The position numbers were made by a program, and so were the translations under genes. Positions 17,546 through 27,940 of a stretch of 64,000 bases of DNA are shown piece after piece. The notes under the pieces were generated by a model. That model searched no databases. It saw only the letters and a program-made list of their open reading frames with translations, and was not told the origin of the DNA. This stretch comes from Shewanella sp. UCD-KL12 (GTDB taxonomy: Bacteria; Pseudomonadota; Gammaproteobacteria; Enterobacterales; Shewanellaceae): NCBI RefSeq assembly GCF_001957125.1, contig NZ_MPHJ01000009.1:1-64000 (forward strand), in the 5' to 3' direction. Position 1 is the stretch's first letter; each line of letters begins with the position of its first letter.

Positions 17546-17571
17546 TAGCTAAATAATCGATTTACGATGTT

Positions 17572-18006
17572 TTATTGAAAGTTCTGCAGATTCCAATTAC
17601 CGATGTCATCTTCGGTTCCTGCCTGCCCATCTGGACCAGCACTGAAAATATCAATCTTGCCATTTTCGCCAGGGCTTAATAGCAAATAGTCATTTCTCCA
17701 AGGATCTTGTGGCAGACGCTTAACATATCCATCTTCACGATAGTTACGAGGCTCTGGTGAGCTGTTTGGCTTCTGTACTAGCGCATCAAGGCCTTGATCG
17801 GTAGTTGGGTAGATACTGTTATCTAGTCGATACATGTCTAAAGCATTTTCAAGCGCAACAATATCTGAAACCGCTTTTTGTTGATCAGCCTTATCTTTGT
17901 TTCCCATCAGGTTAGGAACAACCATCGAAGCTAGAATCCCTAAAATAACGATCACCACCATGACTTCAAGTAGGGTAAAACCTTTCTGCTTATTTCTAGT
18001 TTGCAT
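17572..18006 (-). CDS. gspG: type II secretion system major pseudopilin G
   Basis: GspG is the main subunit of the pseudopilus. KQKGFTLLEVMVVIVILG is the prepilin peptidase site and hydrophobic helix. The C-terminus (SAGPDGQAGTEDDIGNW) carries the acidic calcium-binding loop typical of major pseudopilins. The ATG at 18006 (144 residues) is preferred: AGAGG lies nine bases upstream, while the in-frame ATG at 18015 directly abuts that AGAGG. Confidence 0.96.
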   Translation of the reverse strand: MQTRNKQKGFTLLEVMVVIVILGILASMVVPNLMGNKDKADQQKAVSDIVALENALDMYRLDNSIYPTTDQGLDALVQKPNSSPEPRNYREDGYVKRLPQDPWRNDYLLLSPGENGKIDIFSAGPDGQAGTEDDIGNWNLQNFQ

Positions 18007-18093
18007 GCACAACATCCTCTTAAAACGACTCTGTAGACTTAACGTGTATACAGAGAAAAAATTAATAAAATAAATCGATTAAAATGTTAAACC

Positions 18094-19317
18094 TTAGCCA
18101 CTGATCATATTATTCAGCTCTAAAATAGGCTGTAAGATCGCTAGGACAATAAACAATACTACTGCTGCCATACTGACCACTAACAGAGGCTCAAACACCC
18201 CCAGAGCAATGGTGACATTAGATTCAAACTCGCGGTCCTGGTTATCGGCAGCACGTTCAAGCATGTTCTCCAACTGACCACTCTTCTCCCCTGAGGTGAT
18301 CATATAGAGCATCATAGGTGGAAAAAGTTTCGTATTAGTTAGCGCAGCACCTAAACTTGTTCCCTCTCTCACACGAGCAGTAGCCTCCTCTACAGCGGCC
18401 CTCACTCTTACATTAACCAATACTTCGCTTGCGATACGCATCGCATCTAACAAAGGCACTGAACTTGCGGCTAAAATGCTCAACGTTCTTGCAAACCTTG
18501 CGGTGTTAAGCCCTTTGCTCACTCGACCAATTACAGGTAGGTTCAGCAGCAAAGTATCGTACTTCATTCTGTAAGCAGGTTTAGTCAATAAGCGCTTTAA
18601 CAGCACAAAGGTCGCGACAATGACACCTAATACGATTAGGCCGTAATCGCGAACAAAATCAGATGATGCGATAAGCAGTTGTGTTGTCCACGGCAGCTCT
18701 TGCCCCATATGTTCAAACTGACCAACAACTTGAGGCACTACAGCCGCCAACAAAATAGCAATGACACTAATAGCAACGACCGTTAGCACAATCGGATAGA
18801 TCATCGCTTGCGTCATCTTGCTTTTAAGCTGTTGGCGTCGCTCGGTGTAATCGGCTAATCGATTGAGTACAACTTCGAGGTGACCCGACTTTTCTCCAGA
18901 GGCCACCATAGCGCGGTAAAGATCATCAAAAATATGAGGAAATTCAGCCATAGAATCGGCGAGGCTATAACCTTCAACGACCCGTGACCTAACAGCCATA
19001 ACCATACTGGCTAAACGATCTTTTTCACACTGTTGGCCGACCGCTTTTAATGCCTCTTCAACGGGTAATCCCGCAGCCACTAACGTCGCAATTTGTCGAG
19101 TAATGAGCGCCAGTTCCGCAACGGAGATTCCCCGCTGAAAAAGGCTCTTTCCTGACGATTTTGCCTTTGACTCTTTCTCTACAACAGGGTTGATCTCCAA
19201 AGGCATCAAGCGCATTTCACGTAGCTGGCTACGCGCATGCCTTGCAGTATCCGCCTCCATGACACCTTTTTGTTGCTTTCCCTGTTTATCTAACGCCTTA
19301 TACTCAAATGCTGGCAT
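18094..19317 (-). CDS. gspF: type II secretion system inner-membrane platform protein F
   Basis: A 407-residue polytopic protein with two homologous cytoplasmic four-to-six-helix domains (about 70–170 and 270–370) and three membrane segments. Motifs seen in GspF/PilC include VAAGLPVEEAL, SGEKSGHLE and the second-copy SGEKSGQLE. It forms the core of the assembly platform and contacts GspE. It starts 3 bp after gspE ends. Confidence 0.96.
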   Translation of the reverse strand: MPAFEYKALDKQGKQQKGVMEADTARHARSQLREMRLMPLEINPVVEKESKAKSSGKSLFQRGISVAELALITRQIATLVAAGLPVEEALKAVGQQCEKDRLASMVMAVRSRVVEGYSLADSMAEFPHIFDDLYRAMVASGEKSGHLEVVLNRLADYTERRQQLKSKMTQAMIYPIVLTVVAISVIAILLAAVVPQVVGQFEHMGQELPWTTQLLIASSDFVRDYGLIVLGVIVATFVLLKRLLTKPAYRMKYDTLLLNLPVIGRVSKGLNTARFARTLSILAASSVPLLDAMRIASEVLVNVRVRAAVEEATARVREGTSLGAALTNTKLFPPMMLYMITSGEKSGQLENMLERAADNQDREFESNVTIALGVFEPLLVVSMAAVVLFIVLAILQPILELNNMISG

Positions 19318-19320
19318 AGT

Positions 19321-20892
19321 CTATTCCTCGCGAGTGACACGCAACACCTCTTCGAGGGTGGTTCTTCCTGCAAGTACTTTGCTCATGCCATCATGACGAA
19401 TACTTGGGGTTGTTTTACGAATAAGCTTCTCAATAGCGAGCTCACCACGTCCGGTATGAATCAACTCTCGTACATCATCATCCACAATCAGTAGTTCATG
19501 AATACCCGTTCGTCCGCGATAGCCGTTATGGCCACAACTCTTACAACCTTCAGCTCGATAAATAACCCTTTGGTCATCAGGTTTCATGGCCAATAATGCA
19601 CGCTCACTTTGATCCGGCACATGTTCAGACTTACAGTCACCACATAAGGTACGAATTAATCGCTGGGCTAATACACCGAGTAAACTGGAAGAAACGAGGA
19701 AGGGCTCGACACCCATATCTTGTAGACGAGTAATAGAGCCTGATGCGGTATTCGTATGCAGCGTTGATAGCACCATGTGACCGGTTAATGAGGCCTGCAC
19801 TGCAATTTGAGCAGTTTCTAAGTCTCGGATCTCACCAATCATTACAACATCAGGATCTTGACGAAGAATTGCGCGCAGTCCACGGGCAAAGGTCATATCA
19901 ACTTTAGTATTGACCTGAGTCTGGCCAATGCCTTCTAACTCATACTCAATTGGATCTTCGACGGTCAGGATATTGGTATCTTTTGAATTTAGTTCAGTTA
20001 AACCAGCATATAAGGTGGTACTTTTACCAGAACCTGTTGGACCAGTCACCAGAATGATGCCATGGGGTTTACGGATCAACTCATCAAACTGGATCCGTAC
20101 AGCATCTGTCATGCCTAACTGAATGAGGTCTAGGTTACCGGCATTTTTATCCAGCAGACGCAAAACAACTCGCTCACCGTGGCTAGAAGGCATAGTAGAA
20201 ACACGCACATCGACTGCACGACCCGCAATTCTTAATGAGATACGGCCATCTTGGGGAACTCGCTTCTCGGCAATATCGAGACGTGCCATAACTTTGATAC
20301 GAGACACCAGAAGAGATGATAACTTACGATTCGGTTTAAGTACCTCTTTAAGCACACCATCAACACGGAAGCGCACAACAAGCTGCTTCTCATAAGTTTC
20401 GATGTGAATATCTGATGCTTCCTCTTTGATCGCTTCTGAGAGCAATGCATTGATCAATTTAATAATCGGTGCATCATCATCGCCCTCAAGCAGATCTTCT
20501 GTTTGCGGCAGCTCCTCGGCTAAAGTAAACAGGTCCATCTCGTTGCCGATATCTTCCATCAGCTGTTGTGCTTCAGAGGAGTTAGCTTGATAGGCTTGCG
20601 TGAGTCTCGCTTCAAATTCAACGGCAAGCAGTTGCACCAAAGGAAGCTCACGACCCGTATAGCGTCTAACTTCTAATAAGGCTTCAAGAGGCGTTTTAGC
20701 TGTATGGTATAAAGTCAGGGCATCATCAACCCCTTTATCTAACACCACATCAAACCGATGGGAGAAAGCAAAGGGCAATCGCTCTCTGCTATCTGAGCGA
20801 AACTCTTCATCAGTCTCGATCTCTGCATCTTGCCATACTTCTTCAGAAACCAAAGCGAGTTCGTCACTCTGAGGAATTTGAGTATTACTCAT
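19321..20892 (-). CDS. gspE: type II secretion system ATPase E
   Basis: GspE powers pseudopilus assembly. It has an N-terminal GspL-binding domain, Walker A GPTGSGKST, an Asp box with a GEIRDLETA Walker B region, and a tetracysteine zinc motif (CGDC ... CKSC). It is 523 residues from the ATG at 20892, which has AGAAG nine bases upstream; a second ATG at 20898 is in frame. The gene overlaps the end of gspD. Confidence 0.96.
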   Translation of the reverse strand: MSNTQIPQSDELALVSEEVWQDAEIETDEEFRSDSRERLPFAFSHRFDVVLDKGVDDALTLYHTAKTPLEALLEVRRYTGRELPLVQLLAVEFEARLTQAYQANSSEAQQLMEDIGNEMDLFTLAEELPQTEDLLEGDDDAPIIKLINALLSEAIKEEASDIHIETYEKQLVVRFRVDGVLKEVLKPNRKLSSLLVSRIKVMARLDIAEKRVPQDGRISLRIAGRAVDVRVSTMPSSHGERVVLRLLDKNAGNLDLIQLGMTDAVRIQFDELIRKPHGIILVTGPTGSGKSTTLYAGLTELNSKDTNILTVEDPIEYELEGIGQTQVNTKVDMTFARGLRAILRQDPDVVMIGEIRDLETAQIAVQASLTGHMVLSTLHTNTASGSITRLQDMGVEPFLVSSSLLGVLAQRLIRTLCGDCKSEHVPDQSERALLAMKPDDQRVIYRAEGCKSCGHNGYRGRTGIHELLIVDDDVRELIHTGRGELAIEKLIRKTTPSIRHDGMSKVLAGRTTLEEVLRVTREE

Positions 20893-23074
20893 CGGCATTA
20901 TCTTCTGTATTTTCTATTGCGCTATCTTTATTCTCGCTTGAAGAGTCCTCTGTAACAGTTTCCTCTTCAGCAGTCGTGCCTTTATTTTCAGAAATATGCT
21001 TCAAAGCCGGATCAGTCTCACGCATCTTAGTCTCTAAGCCTTTGCCCTCTTTATAACGCTCAAGGATATCGTTAACTTCTGGTGGCAGATACTCAGATTG
21101 ATTCCACTCTTCAAGAACTGGTACTTCACTGTTTGGCATTAAGTTAATACCACGTTCGACCTGCTCAAGTTGTAGTGCACGGAAGTAGTTATATTTACGA
21201 CCTGCAATACCTTCCATAGTGATGCCATCACGAATAATCGTTGGCTTAATAAACACCATTAGGTTCTTTTTCTTTTTACCGCTCGAAGATGACTTAAACA
21301 GATGACCAATGATAGGTAGGTCTCCTAAGAAAGGCACCTTCTGTACACTCTCTTGAACCTCTTCATTAATCAGACCACCTAACACCACAATTTGACCTGA
21401 ATCAGCCATTACCGTAGTGGTTAAACGACGTGTAGCAAAGGTCACATCAACCCCTGTCTTACCGTTAATACCCGACACTTCCTGCTCAATAGTCAGCTTA
21501 ACTGAAGTACCTTCGTTGATCTGTGGTACCACCTTCAACTTAACCCCAACCTCTTTACGTTCAACAGTTTGGAATGGGTTGCTGTTACCATTGCTGGAGT
21601 TTTGTGAACCAGTAAGAATCGGTACTTCATCACCAACGATAAATGAGGCTTCTTGGTTATCTAAGGTAGTAATTGATGGTGTAGCAAGTACGTTAGATTT
21701 AGTATCGCTCGATACCGCTTGAATTAACGCACCGAAGTCACCCATTGCGACTCCCCAAGCCATACCGTTTACTTTGCCTAGTGCTTGGGCCAGTACCGTA
21801 ATATCACCAGGAGTGTCCGGATTATCCGTACAGGTCTGATTGTCACCAGAGCCTGAACAGGTCTGGGATGCTTTCTGATCTTGAGCTAGCCACACACCTG
21901 CACCAACTTCACCAATCGTTGGGCCTAAGTTATTAAACTGGGTCATGCCGCCAGATTCGGTCGCCCACTGGATACCAAAACCAACATCGTCACCCTCAGA
22001 CACTTCAACAATAATCGCTTCTACTAATACCTGAGCACGGCGAATATCTAGCTGATTAACCACACTTTCGATGGTACGCATCTGATCAGGTTCAGCGGTG
22101 ATCACTATCGCATTCGTATCTGTGTGCGCCATGATATTGATATCATTTCGACGCTTACCGCCACCTTGCTTAGCGCCGCCATCTTGATCGCTGACAAGCT
22201 GTTCAGCAAAGCCAGTGAGCACTTCAACAAGATCTTCTGCATTGGCATAACGTAGGTATCGAACTTTGGTATTACCTGTACTTGCTTGCTCAGCATCTAG
22301 CTTTTTGATTAATGCAACCGTTCGCTGACGGCTCTTCTCGTCTCCACTGACGATAACGGCGTTCATACGCTCATCGGCGACAACTTTAGGCGCTTGACCA
22401 GACGGAGCCTTATTGCCACTGGCTCGATTTAACGTCTCAATAATACGAACAATTTCACCGGCTGAAGCAAATTCAAGTGGGACAACCTGAGCCTCTGTAT
22501 CACCCTGTTTATCGACACGGCGAACTATCTCAACCAGTTTATTTACTACCGCAGCTCGACCAGAGATCATCAGAACATTTGATGGATCATAGTTAACCAC
22601 GTTACCGCCGCCAGCATTATCATTTAGCTGTCGAAGCAGTGGAGCTAGCTGCTTAGCTTCGGTGTTATATAAGGCAACTATGCGCGTTACCATCTCATCG
22701 CCAACACCGGGGGTATTGTCATCAGCAACGCGAATTGATGCGGTTTTTGCATCTTTATCTTTTATCACCTTGATGATGTTGTTATCCATCTCTACTACGG
22801 CATAACCATATACCTGTAGTACATTGAGGAAGAATTGATAATATTGCTCATCATCAAGAAGATCGTAGCTACGAACATTGATCTTACCGCGAACCGTTGG
22901 GTCGACAATAATGGTGCGATTCAAGTTTTTACCTACGATATTGATAAACTCTTGAATGTCTGTTCCTTTAAAATTAGCCGCATATTGCTCAGACCAAGCG
23001 ATCTGAGGAGCTAATAACGAGGCCCCCATCACCAGCCCTGCGATTAACTTTTTACGAAAACTCTTATTATTCAT
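20885..23074 (-). CDS. gspD: type II secretion system secretin D
   Basis: The outer-membrane secretin channel. The order is signal peptide (ends near IAWS), the N0 domain (ANFKGTDIQEFINIVGKNLN), three N domains, then the secretin core with VPFLGDLPIIGHLFKS and a C-terminal S-domain-like tail. I choose the ATG at 23074 (729 residues) because GGAAG lies seven bases upstream and it opens directly with a signal peptide; the frame runs open 23 codons further up. The acidic C-terminal 60 residues are unusually Glu/Asp/Ser rich. Confidence 0.96.
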   Translation of the reverse strand: MNNKSFRKKLIAGLVMGASLLAPQIAWSEQYAANFKGTDIQEFINIVGKNLNRTIIVDPTVRGKINVRSYDLLDDEQYYQFFLNVLQVYGYAVVEMDNNIIKVIKDKDAKTASIRVADDNTPGVGDEMVTRIVALYNTEAKQLAPLLRQLNDNAGGGNVVNYDPSNVLMISGRAAVVNKLVEIVRRVDKQGDTEAQVVPLEFASAGEIVRIIETLNRASGNKAPSGQAPKVVADERMNAVIVSGDEKSRQRTVALIKKLDAEQASTGNTKVRYLRYANAEDLVEVLTGFAEQLVSDQDGGAKQGGGKRRNDINIMAHTDTNAIVITAEPDQMRTIESVVNQLDIRRAQVLVEAIIVEVSEGDDVGFGIQWATESGGMTQFNNLGPTIGEVGAGVWLAQDQKASQTCSGSGDNQTCTDNPDTPGDITVLAQALGKVNGMAWGVAMGDFGALIQAVSSDTKSNVLATPSITTLDNQEASFIVGDEVPILTGSQNSSNGNSNPFQTVERKEVGVKLKVVPQINEGTSVKLTIEQEVSGINGKTGVDVTFATRRLTTTVMADSGQIVVLGGLINEEVQESVQKVPFLGDLPIIGHLFKSSSSGKKKKNLMVFIKPTIIRDGITMEGIAGRKYNYFRALQLEQVERGINLMPNSEVPVLEEWNQSEYLPPEVNDILERYKEGKGLETKMRETDPALKHISENKGTTAEEETVTEDSSSENKDSAIENTEDNADE

Positions 23075-23169
23075 TATATTACTTCCCATAACCCATTGGT
23101 TCGCCCATAAGGCTCTAACTAATTCAGATGAGGTGCGCGTCATAAGTAAGACACACCCTCTAATTTTAA

Positions 23170-24081
23170 TTATTCTGGCAGACTAAACATTATTTCTATT
23201 AACTGACCATCTCTTTCAACCATCAGAGATATTTCGGTAAGCTCAGGCAGTTGCGCCATAACCTCCATAGATTGACTCATCGAGGTTAAGTCATAGCCAT
23301 TCATCGATTTAGCCAGATCGTTAGGCTTAAATCCTGCCTGGGTGAACAGCTCTCTATCCTTACCAGGGTTTAATCGATAACCGTTTAGCTCACCACCACT
23401 GCGAACAGGCGAGACCGCTAAGTAATCGGTGATCTTACTCGGATCAGCAAGTAACTCATCACGAGATTTTTGTATTTCTCTTGCAACTTGCTTATTTCGG
23501 CGTTGATCGACTTTTTTAACCGACTTAGCCTGCTGAAGTTGCTTATTTGCCTGACTATTGGTTTCGTACTTTAGGCCATCAAGCATCAAGGTTTCGTAGC
23601 GCCCAGAGTTGGTAATAATAATCCTATCGGCGTACACCTCTTTTAAGGATGCCGAAGTCCCCTTAATCTTATCTCCCAAACCATAGGTATTTTGAGAACC
23701 ACTTGACGCGATCACAGCCACACCATTTTGCTGTGAGGTTGAGGCAACAACACCTGTTAACTGAATCGACAAGGAAGTTTTAGGGGCGTTAGTAATCATT
23801 TCAGCAACGGGCTCAGCTTTTGGCTTAGTGGAAGCTGCGTCAGCTTTACCAAATAGCGCGAGTTTTTGTAGTTGAGAAATATTCACACTCGTTGAGGAGT
23901 TACTACTAACGGGTGTTGGACGCCAACTTGATGCATCATCCGATGCTGCTGGTATCAGCTTCCATGTGATCTGAGCTAAGAGGTAGATTACAAGCACCAA
24001 AAAGAGCCAAAAAGTAGCTGAGCTTAATGGTTTGTGTGGAATACCTGCAGCTTTCGTAATAACTTTATCTAATAAATCCAT
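23170..24081 (-). CDS. gspC: type II secretion system protein C
   Basis: GspC links the inner-membrane platform to the secretin and takes part in substrate choice. A membrane segment (about 22–42) is followed by the HR domain (LQKLALFGKAD ... SIQLTGVVAS) that binds the GspD N0 domain. A C-terminal PDZ-like domain (GYRLNPGKDRELFTQAGFKPNDLAKSMNG, split by eye) completes it. It is the first gene of the 12-gene operon, so the operon promoter must lie in 24082–24354, shared with the divergent hslR; I could not name its boxes. Confidence 0.94.
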   Translation of the reverse strand: MDLLDKVITKAAGIPHKPLSSATFWLFLVLVIYLLAQITWKLIPAASDDASSWRPTPVSSNSSTSVNISQLQKLALFGKADAASTKPKAEPVAEMITNAPKTSLSIQLTGVVASTSQQNGVAVIASSGSQNTYGLGDKIKGTSASLKEVYADRIIITNSGRYETLMLDGLKYETNSQANKQLQQAKSVKKVDQRRNKQVAREIQKSRDELLADPSKITDYLAVSPVRSGGELNGYRLNPGKDRELFTQAGFKPNDLAKSMNGYDLTSMSQSMEVMAQLPELTEISLMVERDGQLIEIMFSLPE

Positions 24082-24354
24082 ATTTAAGTGGACCCTCTGT
24101 ACAGGTCTCTGTTCTGATTATAATAATGATAATTTAGCAAATCCTGACTCATGCTAACCCACACTGCTAACCTCAACAAGCGCAACAAGCTAATAACACC
24201 CGCTCAATTGGCTAGAATAAGCCAAATATGCTAACTTTACGCGCGAGAAAAGGGTGTGAAGCCGATCGCTATATTAAGTTATCACTAAGATAAAGTGACA
24301 ACTTAATCCCCAGCTTGTGACCTCAACCATCATTAATGTCACTATGGAGACTCA

Positions 24355-24753
24355 ATGACTAAATCCCTCGAACCGAGCCAAGCGGTCCGGCTAGATAAAT
24401 GGCTTTGGGCTGCGCGCTTTTATAAAACACGCGCAATAGCTAAAGACATGATTAATGGCGGAAAAGTACACTATAATGGCCAAAGAACCAAATCAAGCAA
24501 AATGGCCGAGCTAGATGCTGTTATAAAATTAAGACAAGGATATGACGAAAAAGAGATAGTCATATTAAAACTGTCAGATCAACGTCAAAAAGCAACATTT
24601 GCTCAAACTCTGTACCAAGAAACTCCCGAAAGTATAGCAAAACGAGAAACTTACGCTGAAGCCAGGCGACTGAACGTTTTAAATAACCCAGCACCAGACC
24701 ATAAGCCAGATAAAAAGCAACGACGTCAGCTTATTCGCTTTAAAGAGGGTTAA
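24355..24753 (+). CDS. hslR: ribosome-associated heat shock protein Hsp15
   Basis: Hsp15 binds 50S subunits carrying stalled nascent chains and helps recycle them. The S4 RNA-binding domain occupies about residues 12–60 (VRLDKWLWAARFYKTRAIAK, then GGKVHYNG), followed by a basic C-terminal tail. The 132-residue length matches E. coli HslR. hslO follows 110 bp downstream, the same pair as in enteric bacteria. Confidence 0.95.
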   Translation: MTKSLEPSQAVRLDKWLWAARFYKTRAIAKDMINGGKVHYNGQRTKSSKMAELDAVIKLRQGYDEKEIVILKLSDQRQKATFAQTLYQETPESIAKRETYAEARRLNVLNNPAPDHKPDKKQRRQLIRFKEG

Positions 24754-24863
24754 AACCATTTTTAATTGAATTCAGTGTTGAAAATTCGGGCAACTGACAC
24801 CATATAGCTATTTAAATCGATGCTGGACACCAGCTTCAGAAGAAATGTAATTGTGAGATTGAG

Positions 24864-25724
24864 ATGAGTAAAGATAATTTACACCGCTACCTATTTGAAA
24901 ATGCCGATGTTCGTGGCGAATTAGTCCAGCTTGAAGAGAGCTACCAAGAAGTTTTATCTGCCCATACCTATCCTGAGCAGATCCAACAACTTTTGGGTGA
25001 ACTAATGGCTGCCACATCTTTGCTTACTGCAACATTAAAATTTAATGGCGATATCAGTGTGCAACTTCAAGGTGATGGTCCTGTCTCGTTAGCGGTAATT
25101 AATGGCAATAACCTCCAGCAACTACGAGGAGTCGCTCGTTGGAATGGTGAACTAAGCCAAGATAGCGATCTACAAGCTTTATTTGGTAAAGGCCATATGG
25201 TGATCACACTGACACCGACAGACGGTGAGCGCTACCAAGGTGTTGTAGCACTTGATAAGAGTACATTATCTGCCTGCCTAGAAGAGTACTTTGCTCAATC
25301 AGAGCAGCTACCAACTTCTATTAAGCTATTTGCAAATGGCAAGCAAACTGCAGGAATGTTGCTACAGGTATTACCAAGTGAAGGTGAGCAAAATGAAGAG
25401 TTTGAACATCTTCAGCAGCTTACAGCTACAGTAAAAGCTGAAGAGCTTTATGAGTTAGAAGCCGAAGAGGTATTACACCGTCTTTATCACCAAGAAGAGG
25501 TTCGCCTTTTTGATCCTATCGACGTCAGCTTCTCCTGTACTTGTTCCAGAGAGCGCAGTGCTCAGGCTATTCGAACAGTGGCTAAAGCAGAGATTGATGC
25601 CATCATTGCCGAACAGGGCAAAGTAGAGATGGGTTGTGAATATTGCAATACCAACTATAGTTTCGATTCTATCGATATCGAAGCAATTTTTAACAATGCT
25701 CAAGCTCCTGCCGCTAAGCAGTAA
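24864..25724 (+). CDS. hslO: redox-regulated chaperone Hsp33
   Basis: Hsp33 is a holdase activated by oxidation and unfolding. Its C-terminal zinc switch is visible as CTCSRE followed about 30 residues later by CEYCN, giving the four conserved cysteines (CXC and CX2C). The N-terminal substrate-binding domain is intact and the total of 286 residues is typical. A strong terminator follows. Confidence 0.96.
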   Translation: MSKDNLHRYLFENADVRGELVQLEESYQEVLSAHTYPEQIQQLLGELMAATSLLTATLKFNGDISVQLQGDGPVSLAVINGNNLQQLRGVARWNGELSQDSDLQALFGKGHMVITLTPTDGERYQGVVALDKSTLSACLEEYFAQSEQLPTSIKLFANGKQTAGMLLQVLPSEGEQNEEFEHLQQLTATVKAEELYELEAEEVLHRLYHQEEVRLFDPIDVSFSCTCSRERSAQAIRTVAKAEIDAIIAEQGKVEMGCEYCNTNYSFDSIDIEAIFNNAQAPAAKQ

Positions 25725-25746
25725 TATCGCTTGATACCACAGCTAT

Positions 25747-25780
25747 AGAAAAAAGGCGCATTTATGCGCCTTTTTTCTGC
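25747..25780. terminator. intrinsic terminator after hslO
   Basis: A 14 bp perfect stem (25747–25760 with 25765–25778), loop TTTA, with A-run and T-run. It ends the hslR–hslO unit. Confidence 0.92.
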
Positions 25781-26028
25781 CCTTCATAGCCGCCAGCCCC
25801 AATCCTTGTTTCAGTAAGTCACTCACTTTTTACCCTCCCCACCTAGCGTGACCAACATCTTTTTTTTGATCAAACAGAGATCTTACTCACACATTTAATT
25901 CTGCATAAGTTACAATCGGCGCTCAGCGCACAAAGACGCATATTTGTACAAAAAATAATTTTCTATCTAAAGAAAAGCTGGCAAAGACTGGCACCCAAAT
26001 TCCGACCTCACACATGGAGACCTTACCT

Positions 26029-27570
26029 ATGGCGGATAGATCACAATTGGCTCATCGTAACCCTACAACGGCACAACTCATCGAACTTGCTCTATCTCGT
26101 AAAGAGGGTGAATTGACAGCTAATGGTGCGTTAGTCGCAAAAACTGGTGAACGTACAGGCCGTTCACCCAATGACCGATTTATCGTCAAAGAACCAAGCT
26201 CTGAAGCCGATATCGATTGGGGCTCTGTCAATAAGCCCTTTGAGCAGGAGAAGTTTGCGGCATTATGGGAAAGAGTAGAAGCTTACCTAGCCGACAAAGA
26301 AACTTTCATTTCAGATTTAGAGGTAGGTGCAGACCCTGCTCATTATCAGCCAATACAGGTCACCACTGAAACGGCTTGGCATCAGTTATTTGCCCGCAAC
26401 CTATTTATTATCCCAGAGCAGTTCAATGCCGCTGACAAACCTGTTTGGCAAATTATCAACGCACCAGGCTTTGAGTGTGTCCCTGAGCGTGACGGTACTC
26501 ACTCAGACGCCACAGTGATCTTAAACTTTGCCGAGCGTAAAGTACTGCTAGCAGGTCTTAAGTATGCTGGCGAAATGAAAAAGTCTATGTTCTCAGTGCA
26601 AAACTTCTTACTACCTGCGAAGGGTGTGTTGCCAATGCACTGCTCGGCTAACATAGGTAAAGATGGTGATACCACGCTATTTTTCGGTCTATCAGGTACA
26701 GGTAAAACAACCCTGTCTGCCGATCCTAAGCGCTTCTTAATCGGTGACGATGAGCACGGCTGGGCACCTGGTGGCGTATTTAACATTGAAGGTGGTTGTT
26801 ACGCTAAATGTATCGATCTTAGCCAAAAGAATGAGCCTGTAATTTGGGATGCTATCCGTTTCGGCACTGTGCTTGAAAACGTCGTTATGGATGAGAACCG
26901 TGTACCAGATTACAGTAATTCAACTCTTACAGAAAATAGTCGCGCGGCCTATCCACTAGAGCATATCGAACTAAGAAAAGAGGAAAACTGCGGCGCAGAG
27001 CCCCATGCAGTTGTCTTCTTAACCTGTGACGTATCAGGCGTGCTTCCACCTGTCTCTCTATTAACAAAAGAGCAAGCGGCATACCACTTCCTATCTGGGT
27101 ATACTGCTAAAGTAGGCTCTACTGAAATGGGTTCAAGCGCTGCGATTCAATCAACCTTCTCAACCTGTTTTGGTGCGCCGTTCTTCCCACGTCCAGCAGG
27201 TGTTTATGCTGAACTATTGATGAAGCGTATCGAGTCATTTGGTAGTCAGGTCTATCTAGTCAACACAGGCTGGACTGGCGGCCCTCATGGTGTTGGTAGC
27301 CGTTTTGATATCCCAACTACACGTGCAATTGTTGATGCTATTGTTAGTGGTGAACTCAAAGGTGTTGAGACAGAGCATTTAGAAAAACTAAACCTTCATG
27401 TTCCTGTCGCGATACCAGGTGTTGAGACTAAGTTACTTAACCCAGTAAATACTTGGGAAGATAAAGCACTTTATGCTGAGTATGCCCAAACATTGGCAGA
27501 GAGCTTTACCACTAACTTCGAGAAGTACCAAGTACCAGATTCGATCAAGCATGCCGGACCGAATGCTTAA
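26029..27570 (+). CDS. pckA: phosphoenolpyruvate carboxykinase (ATP)
   Basis: PckA converts oxaloacetate and ATP to phosphoenolpyruvate, the entry to gluconeogenesis. The P-loop GLSGTGKTTLS, the IGDDEHGW metal-binding motif and the substrate-binding TGRSPNDRF are all present. The ATG at 26029 (513 residues) is preferred over the one at 26014, since GGAGA lies eight bases upstream of it. The gene stands alone between terminators. Confidence 0.96.
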   Translation: MADRSQLAHRNPTTAQLIELALSRKEGELTANGALVAKTGERTGRSPNDRFIVKEPSSEADIDWGSVNKPFEQEKFAALWERVEAYLADKETFISDLEVGADPAHYQPIQVTTETAWHQLFARNLFIIPEQFNAADKPVWQIINAPGFECVPERDGTHSDATVILNFAERKVLLAGLKYAGEMKKSMFSVQNFLLPAKGVLPMHCSANIGKDGDTTLFFGLSGTGKTTLSADPKRFLIGDDEHGWAPGGVFNIEGGCYAKCIDLSQKNEPVIWDAIRFGTVLENVVMDENRVPDYSNSTLTENSRAAYPLEHIELRKEENCGAEPHAVVFLTCDVSGVLPPVSLLTKEQAAYHFLSGYTAKVGSTEMGSSAAIQSTFSTCFGAPFFPRPAGVYAELLMKRIESFGSQVYLVNTGWTGGPHGVGSRFDIPTTRAIVDAIVSGELKGVETEHLEKLNLHVPVAIPGVETKLLNPVNTWEDKALYAEYAQTLAESFTTNFEKYQVPDSIKHAGPNA

Positions 27571-27628
27571 TACGGTCTTTCTGTTAGGTTACCCGTAGCC
27601 TGATAGTTAATTGAATCGTACGCTCTAT

Positions 27629-27666
27629 AATCCCAGCTCTAGCACCCGCTTAGCTGGGATTTTTTA
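27629..27666 (+). terminator. intrinsic terminator after pckA
   Basis: A 10 bp stem (27629–27638 with 27652–27661), 13-nt loop and T-run. Confidence 0.85.
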
Positions 27667-27940
27667 TGTCAAAGGGGTAGTGCTACATGATAGAGACTTG
27701 ATAATTCATAACTTCATTGTTACCTATCACCTGCCGTGGGCTTATGTGCAGATACTGCAATGATACGGTGCGGCTTTTTATTTCATAAGAAATATCCCTA
27801 TAACCTCGGCCGCATCTACACCCGTTATAAACCAAAGCACTGTCTCTTCGATTTAGGTCATATTTATACCTTTCAAACTCACTCGATGTGTTATCGCTCC
27901 CCGTTGGAAGTTGCCGAAATATGGAAGATTAAATTACGTA